Of a DNA stretch of 64,000 nucleotides, positions 23,894-34,494 are shown piece after piece. The notes under the pieces are model-generated. The model did not search any database. It was not told the origin of the DNA and saw nothing but the letters and a program-made list of their open reading frames with translations. Source of the stretch: Hepsetus odoe (lineage: Eukaryota > Chordata > Actinopteri > Characiformes > Hepsetidae). The translations under genes and the position numbers were made by a program. The stretch is from contig CM029386.1 in the NCBI GenBank assembly GCA_017165825.1, positions 7,427,582 to 7,491,581 on the forward strand. Direction: 5' to 3'. Numbering within the stretch: position 1 is the first letter of the stretch; every line of letters starts with the position of its first letter.

Positions 23894-24539
23894 TGAGAAC
23901 CGTGATCAGTGATGAGGCGAAGAGATTTTTAAGCTAGCCAAGTTTATTAACAGAAGAGTAACAAAGTTCTTACAGGATGTTCAAGAGACCGTTCAGTGTT
24001 TCTCTCTCTGTGTTGAATCCTATCTCTAACTTGCACAGTTCAGAGTGGGCATTTTTATCTATCCCCCCGGGAGCTCCAAGGCCTCCGATGGAGACACCTA
24101 ATCTAAGACTATGACCTTGTTTGGGTGTTTTTGATGTGCTAAGAAAGCGTCGCTCAGAAAAGAATAGAGAAAATAGAGGTGCTGTTGGTAATATGTAGGT
24201 TAAAGGTGACAGAGATGTTAGGGAATGGTTAAACTACAGGAATAAGACCATGGAGTCAACTATGTGGTACATGGGGTTATCTAAGTGACAGGGAGAAGCG
24301 AGAAGGACATAGAAATAGAGGATACAGATGTACAAATAAATAACATGAATAAAGGAATAAAATCAACATCAAATCCATCAATGGTTATATTTTGGACTGA
24401 ACTCACAGTTATATAAAAGTGCTATTTTGTTTTAAAGACATTGTCAGCACAATGATACAAACTAGAAATTAAAAAATGTAATTACTGGGTAAATTTAGAG
24501 TGCAAATTGATCTTAGGTTCTTGTGGCGACCGTGACACA
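23894..24539 (-). mobile_element. Possible LTR-like retroelement fragment
   Basis: On the minus strand 'ctgttaataaacttggctag' followed by 'cacggttctca' resembles an LTR R-U5 end, with a poly(A) signal then a CA terminus at 23894. The other end is unclear and no target duplication was found. This is tentative. Confidence 0.3.
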
Positions 24540-24858
24540 AATCATTTGTAGTTCATTAGCTGGAGAACATCATGTTTTCATGAGTATTTTTTCTTTTTTT
24601 TTGCTCTTATGTGTATTGGGTTTCTAGGCTGTTCTGAGTTTTGGATGCTAGGCTGTCCTAAATTATTACAAACCAGATCACCTAGAATAATTACACTGAT
24701 TCATGTATCTCAGTTTGTGGCCAATCACTAAAGCAGCTTTTCAAAAGCACTTCCATCAGTCTCATCAGTATGCTACAAAGAAAAAGACGGTATTATCTAT
24801 GTGCAATCTGGGGAGTTGTAGCCCATACAGTTCAAATCTCTAGTAAAGCAGCATGTAC

Positions 24859-25051
24859 ATACAGTGATATGCCACTTTAATAAGTACACTTACGTTAAAT
24901 CAACAGTGACTTTCCATTTTATCAGCTCCATTTACCATCTTAGTGCACTTTGTCACTTTGTGCACCTGTATGGTCAGTGAAGCTGATAAAATGGGCAATG
25001 AATGTTGAGACAAGTAAGCTGTATCTAATAAGGTGGCACATACACTGAATG
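24859..25051. mobile_element. Putative MITE with palindromic centre
   Basis: Ends 'cagtgatatgccacttt' and 'aaggtggcacatacactg' are imperfect inverted repeats. Inside, 'ccattttatcagct' and 'agctgataaaatgg' form a perfect 14-bp inverted pair. The size of about 190 bp fits a small non-autonomous DNA element. Confidence 0.55.
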
Positions 25052-25384
25052 CAATCTAGCTAGGATGGATATATTTGATTACTTGAATATCCAAACCAAA
25101 CAAAATCCTCAGCTTAATGTTTAATAAATTATATAATGTGGCAATATTAAAAGATTTAAAACTGAAATTAGGTGTGTAAAAATGATCGGACATAACGAGA
25201 TGCAGTCTGGTCTACCTTCTCAAAACTCACCAGATACAAGATTCATGAAGGGCCTAATAATTAGCTTATGAGAGCTGAATCAGAAGATTTAGGAAAATTT
25301 TTTTTTTCTTAATCTGTATTGTTTACCTGAAAGAAGATCATATCAATACTGAAAGCTAAGAAATAATAAAATGTAGTACATAGG
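25052..25384. other. Unassigned DNA
   Basis: Nothing recognised. Confidence 0.4.
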
Positions 25385-25583
25385 TGTCACGGTTTGGTTG
25401 CGGTTATGGTATTGTAGAGGGCACTCTGTGAGAGAGCGTGGTTCATTCACATAGGCTAAGCCTTAAAGTTAACAGTGGTTTTTTAGTTCTTTGTGTTTTG
25501 TCTGGCATTCCATGGTGAATGAAGTTATGTTCTTGATCCCTGGCTCTGTGTTGACGTCCTACCCGCACTACACCAGTGTTACA
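25385..25583 (+). mobile_element. Degraded LTR of the IQ-cargo family
   Basis: It runs from TGTCACGG to GTGTTACA, 199 bp. It shares 'gttcattcacataggctaag', 'ttaacagtgg' and 'ccctggctctgtgttgacgt' with the family but has lost most of the inverted-repeat region. Flanking pentamers do not match. Confidence 0.75.
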
Positions 25584-26428
25584 GTAACCTAAACCAATCA
25601 CAACTCATGACCATCCAGGGGCCAGGAATGATTTTTCAGATTTGTAGCAGGAAATTAGCATGTGTCTTATAAGAGGAAATCAGCAATAGCTGCAAAGAAG
25701 TAAAAAAAATTAAGTTCTAGTAGGCGAGGTTGTGAGCAAGAGAGTCGGGAGTTTTGGATTAAGAAAGTTGGAACTGCAGCATCAGTAGTGACTTGTGTAG
25801 TGATCAATAGCTGAAAGAAACCAACACAGTAATGTTTTTAACAATAATACAGAAGATTTTTAACCTTTAGGTCCTCGCTTTTGGAAGTATTTCTTGCAGC
25901 TTCTCTACAGAATTTCTCTAAAAGACTTTCCACCAGAAACCAAAGAACACAATTCTACCTGGATCGTTTTCTTTGAAGAGTATATTTATAAATACTGCTG
26001 AAAGTCCCAGCACTTCCCAACTGAACCTCCTGTGCCCACAGGGCTGGTTGTGTCAGGCACATGATTTAATTAATCCATTGAGACAGAAAGATTTCAAAGT
26101 GGTGGGAAAAGAAAGTGTAAGAAAAAGTCAAGAAAGATTCAATAAAGAAGCAACATGTATGTTCACCAAGATTTTAAAATGGAGTGACTTATCATTTATT
26201 TATATATAACTATGATGGTATTGTTTACAGTCTTAGATACAATCATCATTATCATTTGTACAACTAAAATATGTATCCAGATGGAATTGATCAATATTCA
26301 TAGCATTCATTCTCTCCCCTTTTTTTCAGAACTGATTTGCCCTATGTATTTGTTTCTTAAGGGTCTTATGTTTAGAAGCAGTGTTGTCAGATAATTAGTT
26401 TATAAGATTTAAATCAAGGCTGTTGGGG
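25584..26428. other. Unassigned DNA
   Basis: Small open frames at 25973-26209 and 26212-26394 have no recognised domain, and no splice context was assigned. Confidence 0.4.
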
Positions 26429-26685
26429 TGTGACCTGTGAACTTCTGCGCTGTGTGATTTTTTGGGACACGACACGGGAGTCTCCTTGGTCTTTCTCCTT
26501 TTATTCTGACGGTACACAATAGAGACAAACCCCTCCAAATAAGTGTGGCACCCATTCCAGTGCCTCTCCCTCAGGGGAATTGTAGAAAGAGGGCGGGGAC
26601 AAGGAGAGATCCCAAGTTTATAGGGGCGTACCACAGAAGAAAAAGGGATTAGGAGTGGCTGTAATTAATAATAAGTGCCACTACA
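26429..26685 (-). mobile_element. Probable solo LTR of a third family
   Basis: On the minus strand it starts TGTAGTGGCAC and ends CAGGTCACA. It has a 'cctataaac' TATA-like box and then 'gaataaaaggag' with a poly(A) signal, in correct LTR order over 257 bp. No clear target duplication was found. Confidence 0.55.
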
Positions 26686-27503
26686 GGTTTGGAGGTCCTC
26701 ACCATCAGGTAGAGCAACAACTGCTTAGGCCCTAACAGATTTTGTGTAATTATGACCATACAATTTATCCTGGTTACAGGGGTAGGGGAAAAAAAAACAG
26801 GGCTAAGATCTTCCAGGAATTTGTTCCAACTCTTTAAAATATTTGATTACCAGGCTCACCTCTAACTAGGCCTATCACAATTACTGTGTAATCATAATTA
26901 TTCGAGGTGCAATTATTTTACACAGCTTTTACTATTATAAACAGAATGTGAATTTGGAAGCAAGTGCTTGTAAATAAAAAAAGCAGAAAATGCATTTACT
27001 AACAAGTATTATGGTTCTTACAAAAAATAGTGCTATAGTACTATAAAACCTTTAGGGCCAACAGTGAGTAATGTTTGTTTACTTGCATTTCAGATGTTGA
27101 CTGTTAATAAACAAAACAGGTAATTTGACCACTTTGGCCTTATAATTATACATTTCACTATATGCACACTGAAACACACTGATGTTCGAGCTCCACCCCA
27201 ACCCCAGTCAGAATAAGTGGATGTTTAAAAAAACAAAATTATTTAAAACAAAATTATTTAAATAACTTTTACCTAAAATGCCATGTTTGCCTCTTAAAGC
27301 TTCTTAAAGCTCTCACAGGAAATCATTAAGAAAAAGCATTTTGTTAGATATTGTAGGTATGATGTAAGATATTGTATGTATGATGTATTATGTATGTATG
27401 TACGTATGTATAATATATGGAGGGTATGTTAAGGCTATTATATGGATCTCCATCCACCTTTGGCATTATCAATATTAAATATAAACGCTCTGAAAATGTG
27501 TAG

Positions 27504-27545
27504 GTTTTATGTGTTAAGTTAAAAAAGTAACTTAACACATAAAAC
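27504..27545. repeat. Perfect 18-bp hairpin
   Basis: The arm at 27504-27521 (gttttatgtgttaagtta) is exactly complementary to 27528-27545, with a 6-nt loop of A-rich sequence. Confidence 0.9.
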
Positions 27546-27937
27546 AAGTTTTTAAGTTTCTCTGCACCTTTTCACATCAAACTCTGAAGGACTTTGTTTA
27601 CATGTTAATGACTAAATTAAGCAGAAATATTGAAAATCAGACTTCAGTGAAAACCCTCAGAGACCTGTGGAAAGTTATCAGTCAATAAAATGTATTGCAT
27701 GTAAAGCTTAACGATAAAATGTTTCATTTACTCTGCCTTTTTACTCTATGTACTTGACCTTTGAATTGTGCCCTCACTGCTGGCCACATAATCAAGGTTC
27801 AGCCAAGTTAAATCTGATTTTCTCTGACACAATACAGCTCATTTTTACACTGCTAACTTGCATTATGGGATATGACGATATTGGCCTTTTACCACCTGGC
27901 AAAGCCCATGTTTACACATGTCTCCTGACTTAGAAAT

Positions 27938-27970
27938 GTGTAAAACGGCAATAGAAATGCCGTTTTACAC
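27938..27970. repeat. Perfect 13-bp hairpin
   Basis: The arm gtgtaaaacggca (27938-27950) pairs exactly with tgccgttttacac (27958-27970) across a 7-nt loop. Confidence 0.9.
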
Positions 27971-29184
27971 TGGCGCTGCATTTTTAATGTATTGATTGTG
28001 AGATGGTAATTGAAAAGCAAATGGACCTCTACTAAGAGAGGCTGATACTTTCATCTTTTGAGAGCATAATTTGAGTCAGCAGATCTTGAGGCAGCTTTTT
28101 ACAGGGTGCTTCTATTACCAGGTAATTCAGACATGGCTCAATTCTATGATTGACTCTCTAAAGACAGTGAGGATATACAATAGGAAGACTGTGAATCAAT
28201 AAATGCATTTATCACATATTGACATGGCTTTTCAGCCAGTCAGCATGGTGTAGTATGTCATCTGATTATAGATCAATTCCACAGATTTTCAGAAATTCAG
28301 ACTTATGAAACTATTAAAACAATGTAATTCTAAGAATTCTAAGAAAGATGTACATTCCGAGAGAAAGCTATCAGCTTTGAAGTACATTAATACCATCTTT
28401 TTCTCCATGGAAAGAAAATGCCATAGATAAAACATTTGCATCAGTTTTTTGAAAAATATTCCTATGATGGATTTGATTTTAGAGACACAAATGTCATGCA
28501 TTTACAAAGAACTCTGATTATTGACCAATCAAATTGCCTGAGTGCACACTGTATAAAGCCAGTTGGCTTCAAAGAATGACACTGTTGTGTGAGTAAGTAT
28601 ACCATATCTTATTTATATAATTAGTGTTAAAATTTCATGACAAACTTAAGATCAAAAATTGTAAAGTTTCCTTTCAGAAATGGTTATTTTCTTTAAAATA
28701 AGAATACATTTGATGAATAAATCTTTGTTACATTTAATAAATGAAAAAAAAAAATTGGAGATGCAAGGTTTTATTCTAACAATGACAAAATGCATTCTGT
28801 GAATCATCATTTAGAAATGCAGAAATAGACAGGTGAAAGATGTGGAAGCAGTTGATTTCCTCACTGGGGATTTGCAAATCAATGTGTATTAACGTTCACA
28901 CACAATGCAGGGTGCACACATAAACAAGTTTAATGTATTAATTTATTTAGGCAGCTTTCAGCTTTCCTGATTACAGGACATCTTGTGCCTGGACTAAACG
29001 GCAATAGCTATGGTGGGTCAACACCAAAATTGTTATAGACTTAAACTTTCGGCTTTCTCTGGGTCAAAGAAGGATTCAGAAAATGCAGTATTTTGAAATG
29101 CTAAGAGAGACTATTATAAGGCAAGACAGAGCTAAAGCAGCTCAATTATGTAAGCAGAGTTAAGCCTTAATTACTTCTGTTCCT

Positions 29185-30497
29185 TTGCTGCAGAGTCAGT
29201 CCAGGTTGTTTCCTCTTATAAGGCATCCATATTTCACCCTTTGGAGGTATTTGGGTGTCATAAATCGCCTTATGGAGTTGGTTGAGAGAGGGACCCAGCA
29301 TGAGGTCCATCTTTTAGTCATTCTCTCAAACATCCCGTCCTTCTTCTTTCTTGTTCTTGTGGTGTGTGTGTCAGCAGGGAATGCTCACAGCCTCTGCAAC
29401 TCCTCTGCCAAATCAAAGGCAATTAGATCTCAGCAATTTCGCCCAAAGGCGCAAGCTGTCTGTGTGCTTAATTACAGCTTACACACACTTTTCAAAGACA
29501 AGTGTACTGGAGCTGAATTCCAAGAAGCTGTGGTGCACAGCGATGGAAAAGGATGGACATACCTGTTACTTAATGTATGAGCTGTTTCTTATGCAAGGGT
29601 TTTTTCAATAGAAAATCATTCCTGGTACACTTAATAAAAAAGAGTGCCAAAAAGGGCTCACTGTTTGCTGCCACAAAAAAGCCTTTTAATGGCTGGCTCA
29701 TGATAGTTCCATTTTGTAAATGGAGTGCATAATTTTGTACATCTATATCATGTAAGGTCTCTTAGAAAAATCCTTAAATTGATACAGTAGCATTAATGTG
29801 AAGGTATTCTTATGTATCTTTCATAAAAAGGCTTTTTCTACTTTAGAGTGTCATAATTTAGTTTAGGGGATGTCACAATTAATGCTAAATCACCTAATTG
29901 CCATTATTGTAGCTGACCACTCCTGTAGCTGTTATTTTCATAGCGCTTGGCGTTTACAATTATATTGCCATTGCAAAGAATGTGAATTGGGTGCATTTTT
30001 ATCAGTTGGATTGTGCAAGTTCACGCAGATAAGGGAAAGCAGAAAACATATTTGTTGAGAAACATTAGTGGTCAACAAAAGATAGCAAAACTGGAGGTAC
30101 TTGCCATACAAACAGTAGCTAATGTGTGTGTGTGTGTGTCTTATATTCATGTTCTAAATTAACTTGAATGTTGTAAAGCCATTAATTTAAATTGTGATAG
30201 ACCTTTCTGTTGTGTCTGAATTGCATTAGGGACTAGCAATTGTATTTTAATTTGTTTGCTTCATGAATGTTGGATTCAGATAGATAAAGAATTCAAGCCA
30301 CTTCTTTCCCTTGTGTGCATGTGCATACACACGCACACACATGCAAACACACACACACACTTGCACATACACTAAGCATTATTCTCATTCAATGAAACAA
30401 ACTCTCCTTAGGTTAGCAGCCAAGTTAGTCAAGAGCCAGTTGTTGATATTGACGTTTGCTCTGCTATATGTGCAGTAAAATCCTGATGGATTTTTTA
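29185..30497. other. Repeat-poor stretch, possible conserved noncoding DNA
   Basis: 29380-29720 is free of recognisable repeats, has balanced composition and contains several TAATTA-type words. It has two overlapping open frames but no domain. GT and CA microsatellites follow at 30125-30140 and 30325-30360. Any regulatory role is inference only. Confidence 0.3.
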
Positions 30498-30498
30498 A

Positions 30499-30540
<42 letters not shown>

Positions 30541-30541
30541 T
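30498..30541. repeat. (TAA)n microsatellite
   Basis: About 14 perfect TAA/AAT units. Confidence 0.95.
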
Positions 30542-30807
30542 TTCAGCCCGCTGAATGAAATATGATAGAGACCTTCCTATTAAGCTCATGACAACCCCTT
30601 GACTAAGATCTAAGATGATTAATAAAAGGAGAAACTTTGTGAGATCATCTTTTTTCTCATCTCTCTTCAACATTCCAAAACTTCCAGCAGTCTAGACCTG
30701 TTTCTACATTTTTTTTCATTTGTCTCCAGAATATTTTAAAATGAAATTCTAAGGCAGGTTTAGGAGAGTGAAATCTTTCATTAACACAGTACTGATATCT
30801 ACTGGCC

Positions 30808-31108
30808 TAGCACAGTGGTGCAATGGGTATCACTATTACCTCAAAGTGAGAAGGTCCTGAGTTTGATTCCCAGGTGGGATGATTGGGGTCTTTTCTGCAT
30901 AGGTTTCCTCTGGGAGCTCTGGTTTTCTATTACAGTCCAAAGACATGCATTTCAGATGCTAAATTGGCTCTATGTGGGAGTTTGTTTGTGTGTCTGCCCT
31001 GCAATGGACTGGAGTCCTACCCAAGGTGATTCCTTGCCTTTCGCCCTGTGGGAGCTGGGATAGGATCCAGCACCCCCTGTGACCCTAATTGAAAAGCGGG
31101 TATGAAAA
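30808..31108 (+). repeat. tRNA-derived SINE (family C), near full length
   Basis: The A-box-like 'tggtgcaatgg' and B-box-like 'agtttgattccc' form the tRNA-like head. The body has 'gtttcctctgggagctctgg', 'agtccaaagacatgcat' and 'ggataggatccagcaccccc', and the end is 'aaaatgagtgagtcagt'. This repeat type is widespread in teleosts. Confidence 0.8.
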
Positions 31109-31987
31109 TGAGTGAGTCAGTAACATCTTTGTCTCTTTAAGACCAAGAAAAGTTCAAACATAAAAAAAAAGAATGTTAGTAATTTGGTTGGCAAAACCAT
31201 CTTTACATGAGGGATAGACTTAACCTTGGTCTGGAGCTTAAGCATTGAACACATTATGAAAAAATTGTTGTGTACCTCCTTACTTAAGTACGTTTGCAAC
31301 TATGTATATGTACGTGTGTCTCTATAGTGAATTTACAATGATGGGCTCTATACAGCCTTGGCCACAGCTGCTACATTAGCCGCTCTGAGTACAACCCTTG
31401 CAGCCTCAGGAGACAAAACTGAAATCTATGGCTTTGAAAAAAATAAAAGAAAGAAAAAGAAAACAGAAAGAGGACTGTTCTGGTCATTGGTAATGGTGTC
31501 TTTAGGGAAAAAAGAATCCCACATTGCAAGTTACAAGTGTTGTGGTTTGGAGCACTGGAGTCTAGGGCAAAACAAGATGTCTCCGTAGTGCCATCTGTAC
31601 GTGGCTCTCAGTTACAGCAGACCTGCTTCTTTCTCCCACCCTGTGTGTTTATAGTGGAGCAGAAAAGTCAGAATTTCATAATCAAAGGAAATGTGAGAAA
31701 TCTGAGACGGTGGACAGATAAAAAATTCTTCTTTGCCATTCTTTCTTTTCTCAGGTCTATGGGGTTTTTAAATGCAGTGAAGAGTTGGACCATGCTTTAT
31801 TAGAGCTTTTTTGTTGATTTGTTTTTAACGCAACAGTGGGGATGTAGCTCATTAAATCACTTGTACTGTTTAGTGTGCCCATCAGAAACAACCCATTGTC
31901 TCTTACCGTCCTGGCTGTTCCTTTCTTCTTCAGAAATGCCTCTTGAAATGTTATGTTTGATGTCTTCTTCCTCAAGTTTGAACATGA
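31109..31987. other. Sequence upstream of ncam2 exon 2
   Basis: No gene feature was recognised. It ends in the CT microsatellite that forms the exon's polypyrimidine tract. Confidence 0.45.
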
Positions 31988-31988
31988 A

Positions 31989-32031
<43 letters not shown>

Positions 32032-32080
32032 TATCTCTCTCTCTCTCTCTCCCTCTCACTCACTCTCTCACTCTCACTCT
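31988..32080. repeat. ncam2: (CT)n microsatellite at the ncam2 exon 2 acceptor
   Basis: About 90 bp of nearly uninterrupted CT dinucleotides, with CACT and TTAT interruptions, runs up to 8 bp before the acceptor AG at 32087-32088. It serves as the polypyrimidine tract of the first visible ncam2 exon. Confidence 0.92.
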
Positions 32081-32088
32081 ACTTTCAG

Positions 32089-32163
32089 CTCTTCTTCAAG
32101 TGTCTATATCCCTCAGCAAGGTGGAATTGAGTGTTGGAGAATCCAAATTTTTCACCTGCACGG
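32089..32163 (+). CDS. ncam2: ncam2 exon 2: start of mature NCAM2, Ig domain 1
   Basis: The 75-bp exon lies between the acceptor 'actttcag' and the donor 'gtaatg'. Two bases complete a codon begun upstream, and the frame then reads LLQVSISLSKVELSVGESKF followed by FTCT. This closely fits the first residues of mature NCAM2 after signal-peptide cleavage. The Cys is the first of the Ig1 disulphide pair. The exon ends one base into a codon, which joins in phase to 40075. NCAM2 is a homophilic cell-adhesion protein on the neuronal surface, with five Ig and two fibronectin III domains. The signal-peptide exon is not in view or not recognisable. The NCAM1 paralogue fits less well here. Confidence 0.93.
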
Positions 32164-32333
32164 GTAATGTCTTATGTTCATTACTTATTTCTAATTTTTA
32201 TGGAAGGGCCATAATGAAAGCAATGGCAGACTATGGTTAAGAGTGGGAGGTTTATCTGATATTTCTCATATATTTATATCTTGCTGTGTCATTCAGTTGT
32301 ATAGATTTTCAAGTAAAATGGCTGAATTTAATT

Positions 32334-32520
32334 AAAGTGACCATTTGTCATCATTAACACCACAGCTCCAAGCACCACAATGAAATCTTCCCCTGCATTC
32401 AACCCATTCACCTACTGTAGTGGTGGGCAGATATACATCCAGTGCTTGGGGAGCAATGCTGGGGTAGGGGACCTTGCTCAAGGGATCGCCAGGAGAACCA
32501 ACAGGTCTAGCCCACCCCTC
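32334..32520 (-). repeat. SINE family A copy, degraded
   Basis: The reverse-complement family A body is recognisable in 'ccagtgcttggggagcaatg' and 'ggaccttgctcaaggga', with a partial tail at 32334. The tRNA head is mostly lost. Confidence 0.7.
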
Positions 32521-32867
32521 CCCTAAACAATTGAGTAACTTACTGATTCATATTTGATTATTGGAGCCAGAATTGTTTTAATTACTGTAATTATATATTA
32601 CTTTTAAACAATGTCTCAGGTATCAGATAGTGTATTCATTAACATTTCAATGTAATGCATTTGCATGTGGGTGGACAGTTTGTCTCACCAGTATCTGAGT
32701 CTGTTTCTCTGGAATAGAAATGCACATGAAACCACCCTGAATGACTTAGTTCTCAGCTAGTTAAAGGGGCAGAATTTCTTAAAAATGGCTATAATTAAAT
32801 ATTTTTGTCATTATTAATGAAAATCTCCACCATTTGAAGCCTGTGAGCATGTCCTATTTGCTCACTT

Positions 32868-32880
32868 TGTGTGTGAGTGT

Positions 32881-32911
<31 letters not shown>

Positions 32912-32995
32912 AGTGTGTGTGTCTGTGTGTGTGCCTGTGTGTGTGTGTGAGCATATGTGTGTGTGTGTATGTGTATGTGTGTATGTGTGTATGTA
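32868..32995. repeat. Compound (TG)n microsatellite
   Basis: TG repeats are interrupted by AG, TC and TA dinucleotides over about 128 bp. Confidence 0.95.
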
Positions 32996-33345
32996 CAAAT
33001 TTCTAGCTTACAGACAATAGCTTCAGAGGATCAGTCCAAAGCTCAAGGTCAGCTTTTCTTCATCCGCCAATGCTGGCAGATCTTTGGAAAAAAAAAAAGA
33101 CATGGCTAAGAATAGTCACTATAGGCATGAATAATAGAAAAGAAACATGCAGACGATTAGAATTGATTTAACGTAAAATTAAATGCCTTTCATTATTATT
33201 TCATTGTATTCGGCATTGGACTTAGTTTGAATAACTTACGAGAAGAGAAATGAATTTAGTTCCAATCTGCCGCATTAATGTTTAACTTTCTCTTTTTTCT
33301 GGGTTACATTGATTGGATCAGAGTAGTAGTAAAGAGTGAGACAAG

Positions 33346-33620
33346 TGTCACGGTCTGTCGTGCCTGTGGTTCCGGCCGGGCACGACAGATGGCGCTCTGT
33401 TCTGACTGAGCACACCTGGGCTTGTTCAGACACAGGTGTGCTTCATTGGGGCTGCTATTTAAGCCCCAGTGAGTCAGAACAGAGCGCGGTTCATTAACGA
33501 GGCTACGCCTTACAGTTAATGGTGGAACTTTTGGTTTTGTATGTTAGTTTTTGTTAATAAAGTTACGTTTTCACTACTGGCTCTGCGTTGGTATCCTTCA
33601 CACTGCCCGCCACCGTTACA
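33346..33620 (+). mobile_element. 5' LTR of the complete element
   Basis: It runs from TGTCACGG to CCGTTACA. A TATA-like 'tatttaag' lies in a small hairpin at 33447-33468, and a poly(A)-like 'aataaag' lies near 33556. Four nested inverted repeats occupy 33354-33487 (see findings). Confidence 0.93.
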
Positions 33621-34086
33621 GAATGAACTGCCAGTACCTGGATGTCGTGAGCCATTAGGGCGAGCAGGAGCGCGTGTTGTGGACGGCAGCGAACGTTGTC
33701 GAGCAGACGCTGCAACTGATAAAGGCCTGGAAGACAGAGGCGACTTCTCTGGACCTCCGCGAGCATTTGAAGGGTGAGGGATGGGTGCGACGGACGCCGA
33801 CGGCCACGGCCAAGGAGCTCGAGCACCGTCTGAGGAATGTGACGTCGCTGCTCCCATTCGGTCCCAACCCCGGATCCCGAGCTGCGCTTGGATCGATTCG
33901 CACTGTTCCTCCGGATGCTGGTCTCCATGGCTGCAAGGGCACAGCGCTACCTCAACACGCTGAACCGCGTGTTTTTTTCCGCACGCGACATGAAAGGCGG
34001 GGCTTCGTTGACAGCTGGCTTCACGCAATGCGGAGGGACGACCCTACATCATTCAAAGTGGAGCATTGATAGTGGAGCCGCCCTGC
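33621..34086 (+). other. GC-rich leader of the LTR element
   Basis: This GC-rich segment follows the 5' LTR. One plus frame (33674-34069) reads through most of it (VVEQTLQLIKAWKTEATSLD and on), possibly a decayed gag-like leader, but no gag domain is recognisable. Several minus-strand frames are also open because of base composition. No canonical TGG-starting primer-binding site lies within the first 10 bases after the LTR; the first TGG is about 18 bases in. Confidence 0.5.
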
Positions 34087-34091
34087 ACTGT

Positions 34092-34470
34092 TCAACGCGG
34101 AAGCACGGCGCCAACCGCGCCGCACTCGGCTCAACGCGGAAGCACTCCGCCAACCGCGCCGCACGCGGCTCAAAGCGGAAGCACGCCGGCAACCGCGCTG
34201 CACGCGGCTCAACGCGGAAATTCAGCGGTGAAAGCGCCACGCGCCAATCACCACAATCCGCCAGCGGAGAAAGCGGGAACACAGCAGCTGATAACGGGAA
34301 CACGGCCAGCGCGAATCACAACAAGAGGTTGGTAGCAAACGCGCCTTGCCTTGTTCAACGCGGAAGCCCAGCGGAAACCGCGCCGCATGCCATTCAACGT
34401 GGAAGAACAGTGCAAGCTGCGCCGCACGCAGCCCAACGTGGAAGCACGGCCATAAACGGCAAAGAAGGCC
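34092..34470 (+). repeat. 39-bp minisatellite inside the element
   Basis: Units start at 34092, 34131, 34170 and 34209, then at 34355, 34394 and 34433, each 39 bp apart within a block. The core is 'tcaacgcggaagcac'. As 13 codons per unit it preserves the frame; one frame reads STRKHGANRAALG-like repeats and another RGSTPPTAPHAAQ. The two blocks are 146 bp apart, which shifts the phase. Confidence 0.88.
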
Positions 34471-34494
34471 GCCTGCAACCACAGAAGCGAGGCA

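Larger units (their letters stand above)
26686..29184. other. AT-rich stretch with two perfect hairpins
   Basis: No gene was recognised. TATG-rich simple sequence lies at 27355-27420. Two perfect inverted repeats, listed separately, lie at 27504-27545 and 27938-27970. Confidence 0.45.
32164..33345. other. ncam2 intron 2, 5' part
   Basis: This is intronic sequence with one SINE and a long TG microsatellite, listed separately. Nothing else was recognised. The intron runs to 40074 and contains the 4.2-kb LTR element. Confidence 0.6.

Noticed and set aside
29185..29611. Two overlapping open frames of 131 and 86 codons
   Set aside because: No recognised domain, conserved motif or splice pairing; noncoding sequence is more likely.
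31757..32240. Ser-Leu and Arg-Glu repeat frames around ncam2 exon 2
   Set aside because: They are translations of the CT microsatellite; only 32089-32163 is coding, in the ncam2 frame.
33516..34028. Minus-strand frames of 95-170 codons over the element leader
   Set aside because: They run through the LTR and GC-rich leader, where several frames are open from base composition alone; element orientation is plus.
34092..34470. CRISPR-like spaced repeat
   Set aside because: Units are contiguous 39-bp tandem repeats without spacers, in a vertebrate LTR element.
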